Below, in pieces: positions 36,872-45,463 of a stretch of 64,000 nt of DNA. The position numbers were made by a program, and so were the translations under genes. Each line of letters begins with the position of its first letter. The first letter of the stretch is position 1. Source of the DNA: Stieleria maiorica. GTDB taxonomy: Bacteria; Planctomycetota; Planctomycetia; Pirellulales; Pirellulaceae. The notes below the pieces were generated by a model. It searched no databases, was not told where the DNA came from, and saw nothing but the letters and a program-made list of their open reading frames with translations. Location: positions 4,524,402-4,588,401 of the forward strand of contig NZ_CP036264.1 in the NCBI RefSeq assembly GCF_008035925.1. The letters run 5' to 3'.

Positions 36872-37367
36872 CCCTCCCAACCCTCAAGTGCACTTAGGTC
36901 CAGTGCAGAACCGTTGTCCCAATTGTTCTCCGGTGACCGCCCCGCGCCATCACCCCCATCTCTCAATTGGTGCCACCCATCATTCAACCGATCGGGGCTC
37001 GATTTGCTAGCAGCCACACGCCGCGTGTTCGGCTGCCGAGATTGATGGGTGGCACCAATCGGGAACGAGGGCTAGCAATTTGCTAGCAGCCACAACGTGG
37101 TCATCACGATCGCGGTTGGTGGGTGGCATCAATCAGATGCCAAGACGGTGCGATGGCGTAACAGCTGGGCCAACTCTCGAGCGTCCTCGGGTGCGTCGTT
37201 AACGCCGCCGAGTAACACGTATTCAAACGTCAACCGCAGCCCGCTCGCACCAGTTGGTGCCACCCATCAATCAATCCTCGCACCAATTGAGAATGCGCTC
37301 AGCCGAGGCGGCTGGGGGGGAACAATTGGGACAATGGTTCTTCATTCCTCTGGTACCTGCCAACGGA
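36872..37367. other. 496-base gap between convergent genes, rich in repeats
   Basis: No gene seen. Holds the repeat cluster at 36966-37271. Confidence 0.5.
36966..37271. repeat. Cluster of TTGGTGCCACCCATCA repeats with a 76-base tandem duplication
   Basis: ATTGGTGCCACCCATCA occurs at 36966 and 37253 (as GTTGGTGCCACCCATCAAT), and its complement at 37041-37060 and, less perfectly, 37116-37133. ATTTGCTAGCAGCCACA is repeated exactly at 37002 and 37078, each followed about 40 bases later by the GGGTGGCA(C/T)CAAT block, so these two units are a diverged 76-base tandem duplication. Confidence 0.75.
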
Positions 37368-37562
37368 TCACTTGGTCAGCACCAGCTTGCCCTGTCGGGT
37401 GCTCTGCAAACGATACAGCTTGCCCTCGTATTCGATCCAAACTTCATCCCCACAGCGTGCCAAGTCCACAAAACGCACAATCTTCCGGAGCGAATTCTCC
37501 AAATTGGCTCCGGCCAGCTCGGACAGGCTGGAGTCTGGTTTGTCGGCAGAATTGGAAGACAT
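37368..37562 (-). CDS. hemP: Hemin uptake protein HemP, short form
   Basis: 64 residues. The C-terminal half DEVWIEYEGKLYRLQSTRQGKLVLTK closely follows the HemP core (I-x-H/Y-x-G-x-x-Y-x-L-R/Q-x-T-x-x-G-K-L-I/V-L-T-K). HemP proteins are small cytosolic factors linked to haem acquisition, usually iron-regulated. The ATG at 37562 has no clear ribosome site; an in-frame ATG about 32 codons upstream exists but would add an unconserved tail. Two Fur-box-like palindromes lie upstream at 37609-37625 and 37783-37799. No TonB-dependent haem receptor is near; the divergent neighbour is a PEP-CTERM/DUF1559 gene. Confidence 0.8.
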   Translation of the reverse strand: MSSNSADKPDSSLSELAGANLENSLRKIVRFVDLARCGDEVWIEYEGKLYRLQSTRQGKLVLTK

Positions 37563-37608
37563 CGGGTAGGCCAAAAACGGGGGGGTGAGTCGCTGCGCGG
37601 CAACATTG

Positions 37609-37625
37609 TTGCGAGTCAGTCTCAA
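37609..37625 (-). promoter_or_regulatory. Fur-box-like palindrome, proximal to hemP
   Basis: TTGCGAGTCAGTCTCAA. In the 7-1-7 layout it matches 11 of 14 positions of TGAGAAT-N-ATTCTCA by my count. It lies 46 bases upstream of the hemP start. A smaller palindrome, GCAACATTGTTGC, overlaps it at 37600-37612. Confidence 0.4.
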
Positions 37626-37782
37626 TAACAAACCCGCATTTTTACTTTTTGTCAACATTCGCTGCGAAAACTTTTTACCCCCATTTTTGCGGTGCGATCC
37701 GAATTCCCGGAAACAGAGCATGACAATTTTGTCCAAAGGATGGGCTTTCGCACCGCCTGGAGTCCGATTACATTTTCCGTTG

Positions 37783-37799
37783 TTGAGACCTGATCTCAA
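37783..37799. promoter_or_regulatory. Fur-box-like palindrome between hemP and the PEP-CTERM/DUF1559 gene
   Basis: TTGAGACCTGATCTCAA: perfect 6-base arms around five bases, the spacing of Fur operators (TGAGA-N5-TCTCA). It matches 10 of 14 positions of the 7-1-7 consensus by my count. It is 220 bases from the hemP start and 172 bases from the divergent GTG, so it could serve either gene. Confidence 0.45.
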
Positions 37800-37971
37800 T
37801 AGCTTTTGCAGGTAGCAAGCCAGGCCATTCGCCGCCGCGTGGGCGTCTTTGGAGAGACGCGTTTTCACTGCGGTCGCGATCACGACCCAGCGAGCAAGAA
37901 CGAAGCTTCGACCCCCGTCGCACTGGGCGACGTGCGGGCAGTTTTTGCTCTTTGCATCGTGAGGTTTAACT

Positions 37972-39750
37972 GTGCATTGGTGTCAGCGTGTTTTCTTGCC
38001 GGTCGCCATCGGCATTGCGTCGATCGCAACCGCGTCGGTTGCCCGAGCAGCCATCTTTACTCCCGGCGATGCGGTGCCGGATGTCAACGGCGAAGTTTTC
38101 ACTTGGTCCGAATCCCAGGCCAACAGCAGTTTCGTGTTTTGGGACACGTTCGATGGATTCGCAGGCAGTACCCTGCCCGGGTTTCTTCCTGCGGGCACAT
38201 CGCCGACGGCCAATGACAGCTTTGGCGATGGTGGACCGATCAGTTCGCTGACGTTTGAATCCAATCAATCGTTGGCGTCCAGCGGGAACGCCTATGGAGG
38301 CTTGTTCGGCCCCGGAGACAGTTCCAGCTTTCTGACCGATGCCTTCGCGACCGTCCGTTCGGGGACCTCCGGCGGCGGGTTCACGCGGATCGTCGCCCAG
38401 TTTGAAACCTTGGGATCCGAACTCGATTACTCATCAGTCTTGCTGAGCGCTTCGGCGGCGACCGCTGGAACGATCGCGCCGAGTTTCGTGATCGAAACCG
38501 CCCGCGTCTCTTTAGGCGGAACCTTCGGCGGTGAAGGCGTCAGCTTTCTCGCACTGTGGGACTTGAATTCGTCACAACCGGAGTATCGATTTGATTTCAA
38601 CGCGCAATCCACCAGCATGTCGCTGGACCGGTTTCGCGTCGACACGTTCACACAAAGCACGCCCTTCGTCACACCCTCCGCAGTGCCTGAACCGGGAAGT
38701 TTGGCTGTGTTGGGCATGGTTGCCGGAGGTCTGGTCCTTCGACGTCGACGGCGTACAAGTCGTCGTGGAGTCAGCGGATCGGTTTCCCCTTCAGGAAACG
38801 TCTTGACGCGATCGTCCCGCCATGCATTCACGCTCGTGGAGCTGCTGGTTGTGATCGCGATCATCGGAATCATGGTCGGTTTATTATTGCCCGGTGTCCA
38901 AGCGGCACGGGAAGCGGCGCGACGGATGTCGTGCAGCAATAATTTGAAACAAATCGGATTGGCGATGCACAACTACGACAACGTCAACGGTTGTTTGCCG
39001 CCGAGTGCGATGGGGATTCGCGTCGGCGGGACCAGCCAACGCCCAGTCCACCGGGCAGGATTGACAGCGTTCGTTGCGATTTTGCCCCATGTGGAAGAAG
39101 ACGCCTTGTTCGCGGAGTTTGATCTGAATGCCGATGCGTGGGCGGCGCAAAACGAAACGCCGGCCAAGAAAACGCCGGAAGTCTATTTGTGCCCATCGAT
39201 GTCGTTGCCCGATAGCGGCGGCCCCGCCAATGGATACTCCAGCTATGCGATTTCCACCGGTACAAAAAAGTATCGCAATCAAATGCACAATGGTGCCATT
39301 GTGGACGCGATGAACGTGTTTCAAAGCGAACGCGTGTTGGCGGGAATCTCCGAGGCATTGTCTTGGTTGTCCTGGGTTGATGTGGACGACATCTCCAATG
39401 CCGACGGAACGTCGAACACGCTGTTGGCCGGTGAGTTTGGTGTCCAGGTTCGAGAAACGTCTTCACTGCCGTTTCCCTATCCGGGATCCGGCGGCCAGAG
39501 CGCGGGCAAATGGGCGATCAGTTACCCCTATCATTCCACCGCATCAACGTTCGGCAGTTTCAATGCCAAGACGATTTCGCTGTTCGACATCCCGTCTTAC
39601 GAATCATTTCGCGGCCCGCATGCAGCCGGCGTTCAGTTCGTTTTGAGCGACGGCAGCGTGCGTTTCTTGACCGAATCGGTCGATGCGGTCACCTTGCATC
39701 GATTGACCAGTCGCAATGATGGCGAAGTACTGGACAAGGCTCCCTGGTGA
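37972..39750 (+). CDS. PEP-CTERM protein fused in frame to a DUF1559 (prepilin-like) protein
   Basis: 592 residues with no stop between two complete modules. Residues 1-27 are a Sec signal peptide ending ASVARAA. Residues 28-237 are a beta-rich secreted domain typical of PEP-CTERM proteins. VPEPG at 238-242 is followed by a hydrophobic helix and an RRRRR cluster, the whole sorting tag that normally ends a protein. After a basic linker comes a type IV prepilin-like leader, [20 protein letters not shown] (F286), and a DUF1559 domain to the end, with [26 protein letters not shown] and a terminal [15 protein letters not shown] start with GAGG 7 bases upstream. An internal TTG at 38803 with AGGA before it could start the second module separately. 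Confidence 0.85.
   Translation: MHWCQRVFLPVAIGIASIATASVARAAIFTPGDAVPDVNGEVFTWSESQANSSFVFWDTFDGFAGSTLPGFLPAGTSPTANDSFGDGGPISSLTFESNQSLASSGNAYGGLFGPGDSSSFLTDAFATVRSGTSGGGFTRIVAQFETLGSELDYSSVLLSASAATAGTIAPSFVIETARVSLGGTFGGEGVSFLALWDLNSSQPEYRFDFNAQSTSMSLDRFRVDTFTQSTPFVTPSAVPEPGSLAVLGMVAGGLVLRRRRRTSRRGVSGSVSPSGNVLTRSSRHAFTLVELLVVIAIIGIMVGLLLPGVQAAREAARRMSCSNNLKQIGLAMHNYDNVNGCLPPSAMGIRVGGTSQRPVHRAGLTAFVAILPHVEEDALFAEFDLNADAWAAQNETPAKKTPEVYLCPSMSLPDSGGPANGYSSYAISTGTKKYRNQMHNGAIVDAMNVFQSERVLAGISEALSWLSWVDVDDISNADGTSNTLLAGEFGVQVRETSSLPFPYPGSGGQSAGKWAISYPYHSTASTFGSFNAKTISLFDIPSYESFRGPHAAGVQFVLSDGSVRFLTESVDAVTLHRLTSRNDGEVLDKAPW
38793..38796 (+). promoter_or_regulatory. Internal ribosome-site candidate before the DUF1559 module
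   Basis: AGGA with a 6-base spacer to an in-frame TTG at 38803, eight codons before the F of the prepilin leader. It would let the DUF1559 half be made as a separate protein. Confidence 0.35.
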
Positions 39751-39765
39751 TTCACGGCGTTTCTG

Positions 39766-40203
39766 ATGCAAAGTCACATTGTCCAGCGAGCGACCGCCTT
39801 CGGTTTAACGCTGTTGACGGTCCTGGTTGGATGCTCTTCGCCCACCCGGCCATCGGTTTCGGCCAGTGGTACGGTTGTCGTCGACGGCGAACCCTTGTCG
39901 GGGGCCGTGATTACGTTGGAACCGATGCGTGGCACCACCGGTCCCAACGCATCAGTACCAGTGTTTGACGGGGCCTTCGAGATCCCCGCGAGCGCCGCGT
40001 TGCACGGTGGCACGTATCGGGTTCACGTGGCAATGATCCCCGCCGAAATACTCGCCGGTCTTCCCGACCCGCAATCCAAATCGCTGCCGCCCGCCGGTGC
40101 CGTCATCGATCCTGCATTCGACGCCGATAGCAACCTGACCTGCCAATTGATCCCTGATCAAACGAACACGCTGACATTCGCAGTTAAGTTCTTAAAACGA
40201 TGA
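39766..40203 (+). CDS. Small lipoprotein with a transthyretin/Cna-like fold
   Basis: 145 residues. LTLLTVLVGCSS is a lipobox, giving a lipid-anchored cysteine at about residue 23. The mature part starts SASGTVVVDGEPLSGAVITLEP, the pattern of carboxypeptidase-regulatory-like beta-sandwich domains, and continues with GGTYRVHVAMIP. In planctomycetes such small lipoproteins commonly follow DUF1559 genes, as here (15 bases after). The same gene pairing occurs at 53845-55280. Function unknown. Confidence 0.75.
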   Translation: MQSHIVQRATAFGLTLLTVLVGCSSPTRPSVSASGTVVVDGEPLSGAVITLEPMRGTTGPNASVPVFDGAFEIPASAALHGGTYRVHVAMIPAEILAGLPDPQSKSLPPAGAVIDPAFDADSNLTCQLIPDQTNTLTFAVKFLKR

Positions 40204-40264
40204 GAGCCCCAAACGATAGGCCCCTCGCCTGTTCGCACGGTTTCGCCCATCCCCACCTCCATCA

Positions 40265-41977
40265 ATGAAGTCCATCCCAATGAAACCTCTGTCGTTGATC
40301 CGTCGCACCGTCTTTCTTCAAGCAGCCGCCATCGCGTCCTGCTTACTCATTTCCCCGACCGCCAAAGCGCACATGGCCTGGCTGGCGACCGATGACCAAG
40401 GACATGCAATCCTGTGGTTTGGCGAATCGCCGCAAGACCGCACGTACCACATGCCCGCCCCCATCGCAGGGATCAAATTGTCCGGCGGCCCCAAGAGCAT
40501 CACGACGGAAGCGGTCGACACCGAGACGCTGATCGGAATCCGCAGCATCAACCCGCTAAACGCGGCCGATGAGATCGCCGGTCACGTCACCTATGGTGTG
40601 TATCACGGGACAAAACTGACGTATCACGTCGAACATTTACCCCTGCGGGCGCCGAAACAATGGCCAGTTGAACCGCGATCCGACGCACCATTGCAATCAA
40701 TCGTTACCCTGTCATCCGGCGGCGGTTTACAGGTCACGATTGTTGCCAATGGTAAACCCGCCGAAGACGTCCAAGTGAAACTCTTGGGCGCCCACGGCGA
40801 AGAAAAAGCATCCGCCAAGACGGATATCGCGGGGATCGTGACGTTCAAACACGATGTCGTCCAGCCCGGACTGAATGCAATCGTCGCCGGCATGACTGAC
40901 GAACACGGAAGCGGAACACTTGACGGCAACAAATACAACAGCACTACCGATTACCTGACGGCGACCTTCCGAATCCCCGGAGAAGTCCCCGCCGCGAAGC
41001 CTGCCGAAAAACAACCCCAACGCCCCGACATGGAAACCGATCGCAGCGCATCGATCGTTCCGTCCGAGCTGCCGGAGCTGCCCGAAGAGCTGACCAGTTT
41101 TGGTGCGGCGATCGCCGGTAACACGCTTTACGTCTACGGTGGCCACACCGGCAACGCCCACTCCTATTCGACAGAAGAACAGTCTGATCGGTTTTGGGGC
41201 TTGGACCTGTCCAAGGGAAAAGCCGGATCGTGGAAGCAGTTGCCCGGTGGCCCATCGCTTCAAGGTCTGGCCTTGGTCGCTTATAAGAACCGTCTGATTC
41301 GGATCGGAGGATTCACGGCGGTCAACGGCCTGGGCGAAGAGCATGACTTGCGCTCACAAGCCTCCGTCACCGAGTACAACCCCGAAACCGAGACGTGGAC
41401 GGATTTGCCGGAACTGCCCGAAGCCCGTTCTTCGCTGGACGCGGCCGTCCTGGGGGACCACGTTTACGTATTCGGCGGTTGGCGTCTGGATGGACAGAGC
41501 AGCGAGAGTCAATGGCATCAGACCGCATGGTCGCTTGACTTGAGTCAGCCCGAAGCCGCGTGGCAGCCGGTCAAAACGCCACCGTTCAAACGCCGAGCCA
41601 TCACCGTAGCCGCGCACGACGAAAAACTTTTCGTCATCGGCGGGATGAATTCCGATGGGAAACCCACCACGCGTGTCGACGTCTATGATCCCGAGCAACA
41701 AACCTGGAGCGAGGCGCCGTCGCTGCCGGGCAGCGGGATGGCGGGTTTCGGGGCAGCCTCGTTTGCAACCGGCGGCAAGCTCTACGTCAGCACCATGGAC
41801 GGATTGCTGCACCGACTGTCCGGCGATGGTCAACGTTGGGAAACGATTGCCAAAGGCCCGCTGGCACGGTTCTTTCACCGCATGTTGCCGACCGGCGAGA
41901 ACACGCTGCTGATGGTCGGGGGAGCGAACATGCAGATCGGAAAGTTCACCCGCATCGATCAGATTCAAATTCACTAG
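40265..41977 (+). CDS. Secreted protein with a DUF4198/NikM-like domain and Kelch repeats
   Basis: 570 residues. A signal peptide ends near PTAKA (about residue 37), and the mature protein starts HMAWLATDDQGHAILWFGES, similar to the N-terminus of DUF4198/NikM-type metal-uptake proteins, where an N-terminal His binds metal. A beta-sandwich (SGGGLQVTIVANGKPAEDVQVKLLGAHGE) completes that half to about residue 240. The C-terminal half has Kelch blades with V-Y-G-G-H / V-F-G-G-W / VIGGMNSDG / MVGGANM motifs (TLYVYGGHTGN, HVYVFGGWRLDG), at least four. A metal or sugar ligand for the propeller is possible. It follows the lipoprotein by 61 bases. Confidence 0.8.
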   Translation: MKSIPMKPLSLIRRTVFLQAAAIASCLLISPTAKAHMAWLATDDQGHAILWFGESPQDRTYHMPAPIAGIKLSGGPKSITTEAVDTETLIGIRSINPLNAADEIAGHVTYGVYHGTKLTYHVEHLPLRAPKQWPVEPRSDAPLQSIVTLSSGGGLQVTIVANGKPAEDVQVKLLGAHGEEKASAKTDIAGIVTFKHDVVQPGLNAIVAGMTDEHGSGTLDGNKYNSTTDYLTATFRIPGEVPAAKPAEKQPQRPDMETDRSASIVPSELPELPEELTSFGAAIAGNTLYVYGGHTGNAHSYSTEEQSDRFWGLDLSKGKAGSWKQLPGGPSLQGLALVAYKNRLIRIGGFTAVNGLGEEHDLRSQASVTEYNPETETWTDLPELPEARSSLDAAVLGDHVYVFGGWRLDGQSSESQWHQTAWSLDLSQPEAAWQPVKTPPFKRRAITVAAHDEKLFVIGGMNSDGKPTTRVDVYDPEQQTWSEAPSLPGSGMAGFGAASFATGGKLYVSTMDGLLHRLSGDGQRWETIAKGPLARFFHRMLPTGENTLLMVGGANMQIGKFTRIDQIQIH

Positions 41978-42058
41978 CGCGATGACATGACACGCCCAAT
42001 AGGACAGCTGGGACCTATCACTCCTAGGCGTCCTATCGGTCCCCGGAGCGTTTGTAGC

Positions 42059-42685
42059 TTATTCGGCAGTAGAAGCCGCTCGGCCTGGATCGTTGACGCC
42101 TTCGCTAAGTACCACCGCCGGCGAGATGAACGACAGGCCTTGCGTGTTGGTGGTGTCGACCATCACGGTTTCGACCACCGGCTGCGTGACCTTGGTCCCG
42201 GCCTGCCACTCGACGATAAAACTTGCCCCTGCCCCACCGGCCTTGTCATCGCGGGCGATCACGAACTCGGTCGCCGCCAAGGGACTCAGTCGCAAGGTTT
42301 TTTTCAGCAGCGACCGCAGTTCTTTCCCGGCGGTGTCGAAGTAGCGAACTGAGGTGACCGCGATCTCGTTGTCGACATCCGTGTTGCGGATGTTCAACGT
42401 CACCGTCAGCGGATACGGTTCCCCTTTTTGATGGTAGACGTGCGAATAAGCCGGAACGTAAAGCCGTTGTCCTTGGACCGGGTGCCAGGGCAATGTGTCC
42501 ACCTCCATCCGAGCTTCATCACGCAAGCTGGGCGATTGGTAGGGGGTCTTGGCGGCCATCGAGCGTAACCGAAACTCGACAAAGATCACGATCAAAACGA
42601 TCGGCACCACGACCAACAGAAAAATCAGCAGCTTGATCTGCCGCGAAATCTTTTCCGCTTGCTCTTCGGTGATTCGGTTGGACAC
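42059..42685 (-). CDS. DUF3124-like membrane-anchored protein
   Basis: 208 residues. One N-terminal helix (LLIFLLVVVPIVLIVIFVEF, about residues 20-39) anchors the protein; the rest is outside the membrane. LYVPAYSHVYHQKGEPYPLTVTLNIRNTDVDNEI and VRYFDTAGKELRSLL fit DUF3124, a family of unknown role. GTG start with AGGG 6 bases upstream. Convergent with the Kelch gene across 81 bases that include a short GGGACC/GGTCCC inverted repeat. Confidence 0.75.
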   Translation of the reverse strand: MSNRITEEQAEKISRQIKLLIFLLVVVPIVLIVIFVEFRLRSMAAKTPYQSPSLRDEARMEVDTLPWHPVQGQRLYVPAYSHVYHQKGEPYPLTVTLNIRNTDVDNEIAVTSVRYFDTAGKELRSLLKKTLRLSPLAATEFVIARDDKAGGAGASFIVEWQAGTKVTQPVVETVMVDTTNTQGLSFISPAVVLSEGVNDPGRAASTAE

Positions 42686-42859
42686 TTGATCCCTCTCGGT
42701 GTGACGTTTGACCGGCCCATCGGCGGCAAACTCCGCCTTCCCAGATCATCGCCAAGGTTTCCCAGTCGGTACGGTTTGACAATTGACGCGCCCACCCGTT
42801 CGGTGAACAAGGCGGGCGACGCAACACTCATCTTGAAGGTACCACACCGGGTCGCCGAT

Positions 42860-43189
42860 TCAATCGGGAATCTCGACGCCCGCAATGACCGTTTCCGGCG
42901 AGGCTTCGAATTTCTCGCGACAATGATCGCTGCACAAGTGTGCTTTGTACCCGTGCAGTTCGGCGGAGTACTTTTCGTCTCCGTCCATCGCCAGACTGCA
43001 AACGTAACACTTTTTGATCACGTGATCTTCGCTGCCGTCAAGCAGGTCCGCCTTTTTGAGCGCCGTCAGCGTGGCCTCGCTTGGCGGGGTTGCCGTCGGA
43101 GCAGGCGTCGCGGTTGTTTCCGTGTCCCCGGCGCACCCGGGGAGCCCCAGCAGAAGCAGCGCAAGTGTCAGAATTGAGAATGACTTCAT
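42860..43189 (-). CDS. YHS-like cysteine-rich lipoprotein
   Basis: 109 residues. LLLLGLPGCAGD is a lipobox. The C-terminal half, KKCYVCSLAMDGDEKYSAELHGYKAHLCSDHCREKFEASPE, has C-x2-C and C-x3-C pairs around a helix, like YHS and TRASH metal-binding domains, so it probably binds a transition metal at the cell surface. A Pro/Thr-rich linker separates it from the anchor. Lies in the metal-related cluster upstream of a DUF3124 protein and downstream of a DUF4198 protein on the same strand. Confidence 0.78.
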   Translation of the reverse strand: MKSFSILTLALLLLGLPGCAGDTETTATPAPTATPPSEATLTALKKADLLDGSEDHVIKKCYVCSLAMDGDEKYSAELHGYKAHLCSDHCREKFEASPETVIAGVEIPD

Positions 43190-43250
43190 GGTTTTGTCTC
43201 GTTGAAAAAGGTGGCTCGATCTGATGGCCACCTGGCTGTAACACGCCGCG

Positions 43251-43320
43251 TGGACGTAGCGACGCTCGCCAGAGAGCGGAAAATGTGGGTGATCCACCCT
43301 CCGGCGAAGGTAGCTACGAT
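43251..43320. repeat. Dispersed TAGCTACCTTCGCC repeat, copy A
   Basis: GACGTAGCGACGCTCGCCAGAG, then GGTGATCCACC and CGGCGAAGGTAGCTACGATT. Inner arms CGCCAGA/CCGGCG can pair. Related to 45331-45406 (copy B) and 63785-63856 (copy C). Between two minus-strand genes. Confidence 0.75.
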
Positions 43321-43366
43321 TGTCAGGCTAATCACAGTATTCCGTGTGCAACGGGGGCCTGTCCAG

Positions 43367-44185
43367 CTAGTTCCCCATCGCCCAAGGCGTTTGATTCGCA
43401 ACGTGAACGGTGATCGTGGATGCGTAGCTGGTGTAGTCGTATTCGTCGGTTCGTTCATCTTCGGCCTTGTGGTGGGCGACGATCAAGTAGCGGCGTCCGA
43501 CGTCGGGAACGAAATTCGCTTCGCCCCGGTCATCGGCACGGACTTCGTATTCCGGGTCAAATTCGCCCGACAGCTCTTGGCCTTCGGGGATAAAGCTGAC
43601 CACGACGTCCGGCAACGGCTTGCCATGGTGCAGCACCACGACGGTGATCGGCCGTCCGACGACGGTTTCACTGATCGGACAGCTCTGTAACACTAATTCA
43701 AAGGGCAGTCCATCAGGCTGCGAGTGAATTGGTTGGTCGACGGACGCCGAATCCAGCGAATCGGCGACCAGAAAGTATGTCTTGGCGGTTCGGACGCTGC
43801 GAACGGGCCGGCCGTGATTCATCACCCGCTGAAGCGATTGAACGACACAATGGACGCCCGGTTGCGACACGGCGATTGGGGTTGTCCAGTAACCCTCCTT
43901 CTCCGCCGACGCCGTCGCGAACAGCTGCTTTCGTAGATCATTGCGTGTGCCATCGGGCGCCCGGTGGTCGAGCGAAACCCAGTCCACCGTGACCCGACCG
44001 GCCAGCTTGAAATCGCGGTGGTGATTCCCGTGATTGCCCAAACGCAGATCCACCTGGACGTTTTCACCGGTTCGAACGATCGGCGAATCGGTTTGAAGCC
44101 AGACGTCGTGGGCGGAGCCAAGGCACGGAACGATCAACAGACAAAGGGGAGCGAGGAAACGTGGAAAAGTTAACATCATCGTCAT
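43367..44185 (-). CDS. DUF4198 (NikM-like) secreted protein
   Basis: 272 residues. A signal peptide ends at GSA, exposing HDVWLQTDSP as the mature N-terminus, the N-terminal-His start typical of NikM-like metal-binding domains. The first beta-sandwich continues with GENVQVDLRLGNHGNHHRDF (His-rich loop), and the second has GRPITVVVLHHGKPLPDVVVSFIPEG and later the DDRGEANFVPD segment typical of DUF4198, ending HKAEDERTDEYDYTSYASTITVHV. Probably periplasmic metal (Ni or Co) handling; no energising CbiQ/CbiO genes are in the window. Confidence 0.85.
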   Translation of the reverse strand: MTMMLTFPRFLAPLCLLIVPCLGSAHDVWLQTDSPIVRTGENVQVDLRLGNHGNHHRDFKLAGRVTVDWVSLDHRAPDGTRNDLRKQLFATASAEKEGYWTTPIAVSQPGVHCVVQSLQRVMNHGRPVRSVRTAKTYFLVADSLDSASVDQPIHSQPDGLPFELVLQSCPISETVVGRPITVVVLHHGKPLPDVVVSFIPEGQELSGEFDPEYEVRADDRGEANFVPDVGRRYLIVAHHKAEDERTDEYDYTSYASTITVHVANQTPWAMGN

Positions 44186-44239
44186 TTTGGTTTTCAGTGA
44201 GTAACAGGAAGGATCGATCGAAAGGACATTGAGTAAGCG

Positions 44240-45463
44240 TTAAAACGAAGGGGACACTTCTTGGCCGTTGCGGGTCCCCAAGGCGCGCCAGACATCCAAT
44301 TGAATGCTTTCGTTGATGAAGTCCACCGACCCGTCGCAGCGGGCCACATGGACGCCGCCGGGGTGATTGCTGCGGGCTCCGAAGACGCCCCAGCCACACG
44401 ATTGCATATCCGGGATGCCGCTTTGGGGAGGATGGTAGTGGGTATAGCTGGTCCAGTACTCGCGGCCATTGATCCAGCCCGCCCCGCGTTGGCCGGACCA
44501 ACCGCGATGCAGGCCACTGGCGCGCGTGTCAGTTTCCAGCTCTCGCGGGTCTTGCGGCAAGACATACCCTCGCATCCCGGGCTCGGTCGGCGGCATGGAG
44601 CGGCTGATGAAGTCACAGCGAACGTTCATCATCGTTCGTCTCCGCATCACGTCGACCGTCGGTTCGGCCGGCGACTGTTCCGGCACCCCGAGTAAATGCT
44701 CGGAAAACGCCGCCGTGTGACTGAGCCCATCCAACACAGCCTCAAATCCGATCTTGGCGTTGATCCAAAGCACTCCATCGGTGGCGACACGTGTGTCGTA
44801 CAGCGTCCCCACCCCCGTGCCGCTGTTCATCGCATAATTGGTACCGGAATAGGTTTGCGTGGGACCGCGACCGGAAAGCGATGTCACAAAGAACGTGCGA
44901 TCAAAGTTCTCACTGGGACACGCCAAGGTCGCAATCGCGGATGCCGCCGCGTCGTCATGTGGTGCCACCAATTGCCCCGGACAGCAACCCACGTGCAAAG
45001 GACGATCGAAATGGATCATGTCCAGCATGTTGCCTTGTTCATAGTGCGGCGCCATCTGGGCGAACACAGAAAAATTGCCGGCCGTGCTCGATCCATTGGT
45101 GTAGTTTGCCGGCAGTTTGCGGAACGCACTTTCATAATTGTGCATCGCCAGCGTGATCTGTTTCAGGTTGTTGCTGCATTGCATCCGCCGCGCCGCTTCG
45201 CGGGCCGCTTGGACAGCCGGCAACAGCAGACCGACCAGAATGCCGATGATCGCGATGACGACCAGCAATTCAACCAGCGTGAACGCGTGGCGAAGCCTGG
45301 TCGGCCGATGGCGGCAAGTTAAAGGACGGCACTTTGACGTCGCGATGCTCGCCAGAGTGTGGACATTACAGGGGATCCATCTTCTGGCGAAGGTAGCTAC
45401 GTTTGACCGGGGAATCAGGACGATTGATGTACAAGGTGACTCTGTGTAGCGGAGGGGCGACAT
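44240..45463 (-). CDS. DUF1559 prepilin-like protein with an atypical leader
   Basis: 407 residues from the nearest possible ATG. The prepilin segment [20 protein letters not shown] is followed by [26 protein letters not shown], and near the end [22 protein letters not shown], the signature of the DUF1559 family. These proteins probably form surface pseudopilins. No ATG, GTG or TTG exists within 60 codons upstream of F61, and the 5' codons run through the dispersed repeat at 45331-45406 (peptide [24 protein letters not shown]). The ATG at 45463 also lacks a ribosome site, so the gene's true start is uncertain or damaged. Confidence 0.78.
   Translation of the reverse strand: MSPLRYTESPCTSIVLIPRSNVATFARRWIPCNVHTLASIATSKCRPLTCRHRPTRLRHAFTLVELLVVIAIIGILVGLLLPAVQAAREAARRMQCSNNLKQITLAMHNYESAFRKLPANYTNGSSTAGNFSVFAQMAPHYEQGNMLDMIHFDRPLHVGCCPGQLVAPHDDAAASAIATLACPSENFDRTFFVTSLSGRGPTQTYSGTNYAMNSGTGVGTLYDTRVATDGVLWINAKIGFEAVLDGLSHTAAFSEHLLGVPEQSPAEPTVDVMRRRTMMNVRCDFISRSMPPTEPGMRGYVLPQDPRELETDTRASGLHRGWSGQRGAGWINGREYWTSYTHYHPPQSGIPDMQSCGWGVFGARSNHPGGVHVARCDGSVDFINESIQLDVWRALGTRNGQEVSPSF
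45331..45406. repeat. Dispersed TAGCTACCTTCGCC repeat, copy B, inside the 5' end of a DUF1559 gene
   Basis: TTTGACGTCGCGATGCTCGCCAGAG and GGATCCATCTTCTGGCGAAGGTAGCTACG, split here for length, parallel copies A and C block by block. It lies in the codons before the prepilin leader of the DUF1559 gene. Confidence 0.8.

Larger units (their letters stand above)
37563..37971. other. 409-base divergent intergenic region of hemP
   Basis: Contains the two palindromes described separately and the ribosome site GAGG at 37961-37964 for the plus-strand gene. I could not pick a convincing promoter for either side. Confidence 0.45.

Noticed and set aside
42010-42044. GGGACC/GGTCCC inverted pair between convergent genes as a terminator
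   Set aside because: The stem is six bases with a long loop and a TCCTA(T/G)(C/G)G micro-repeat inside, too weak to list as a terminator.
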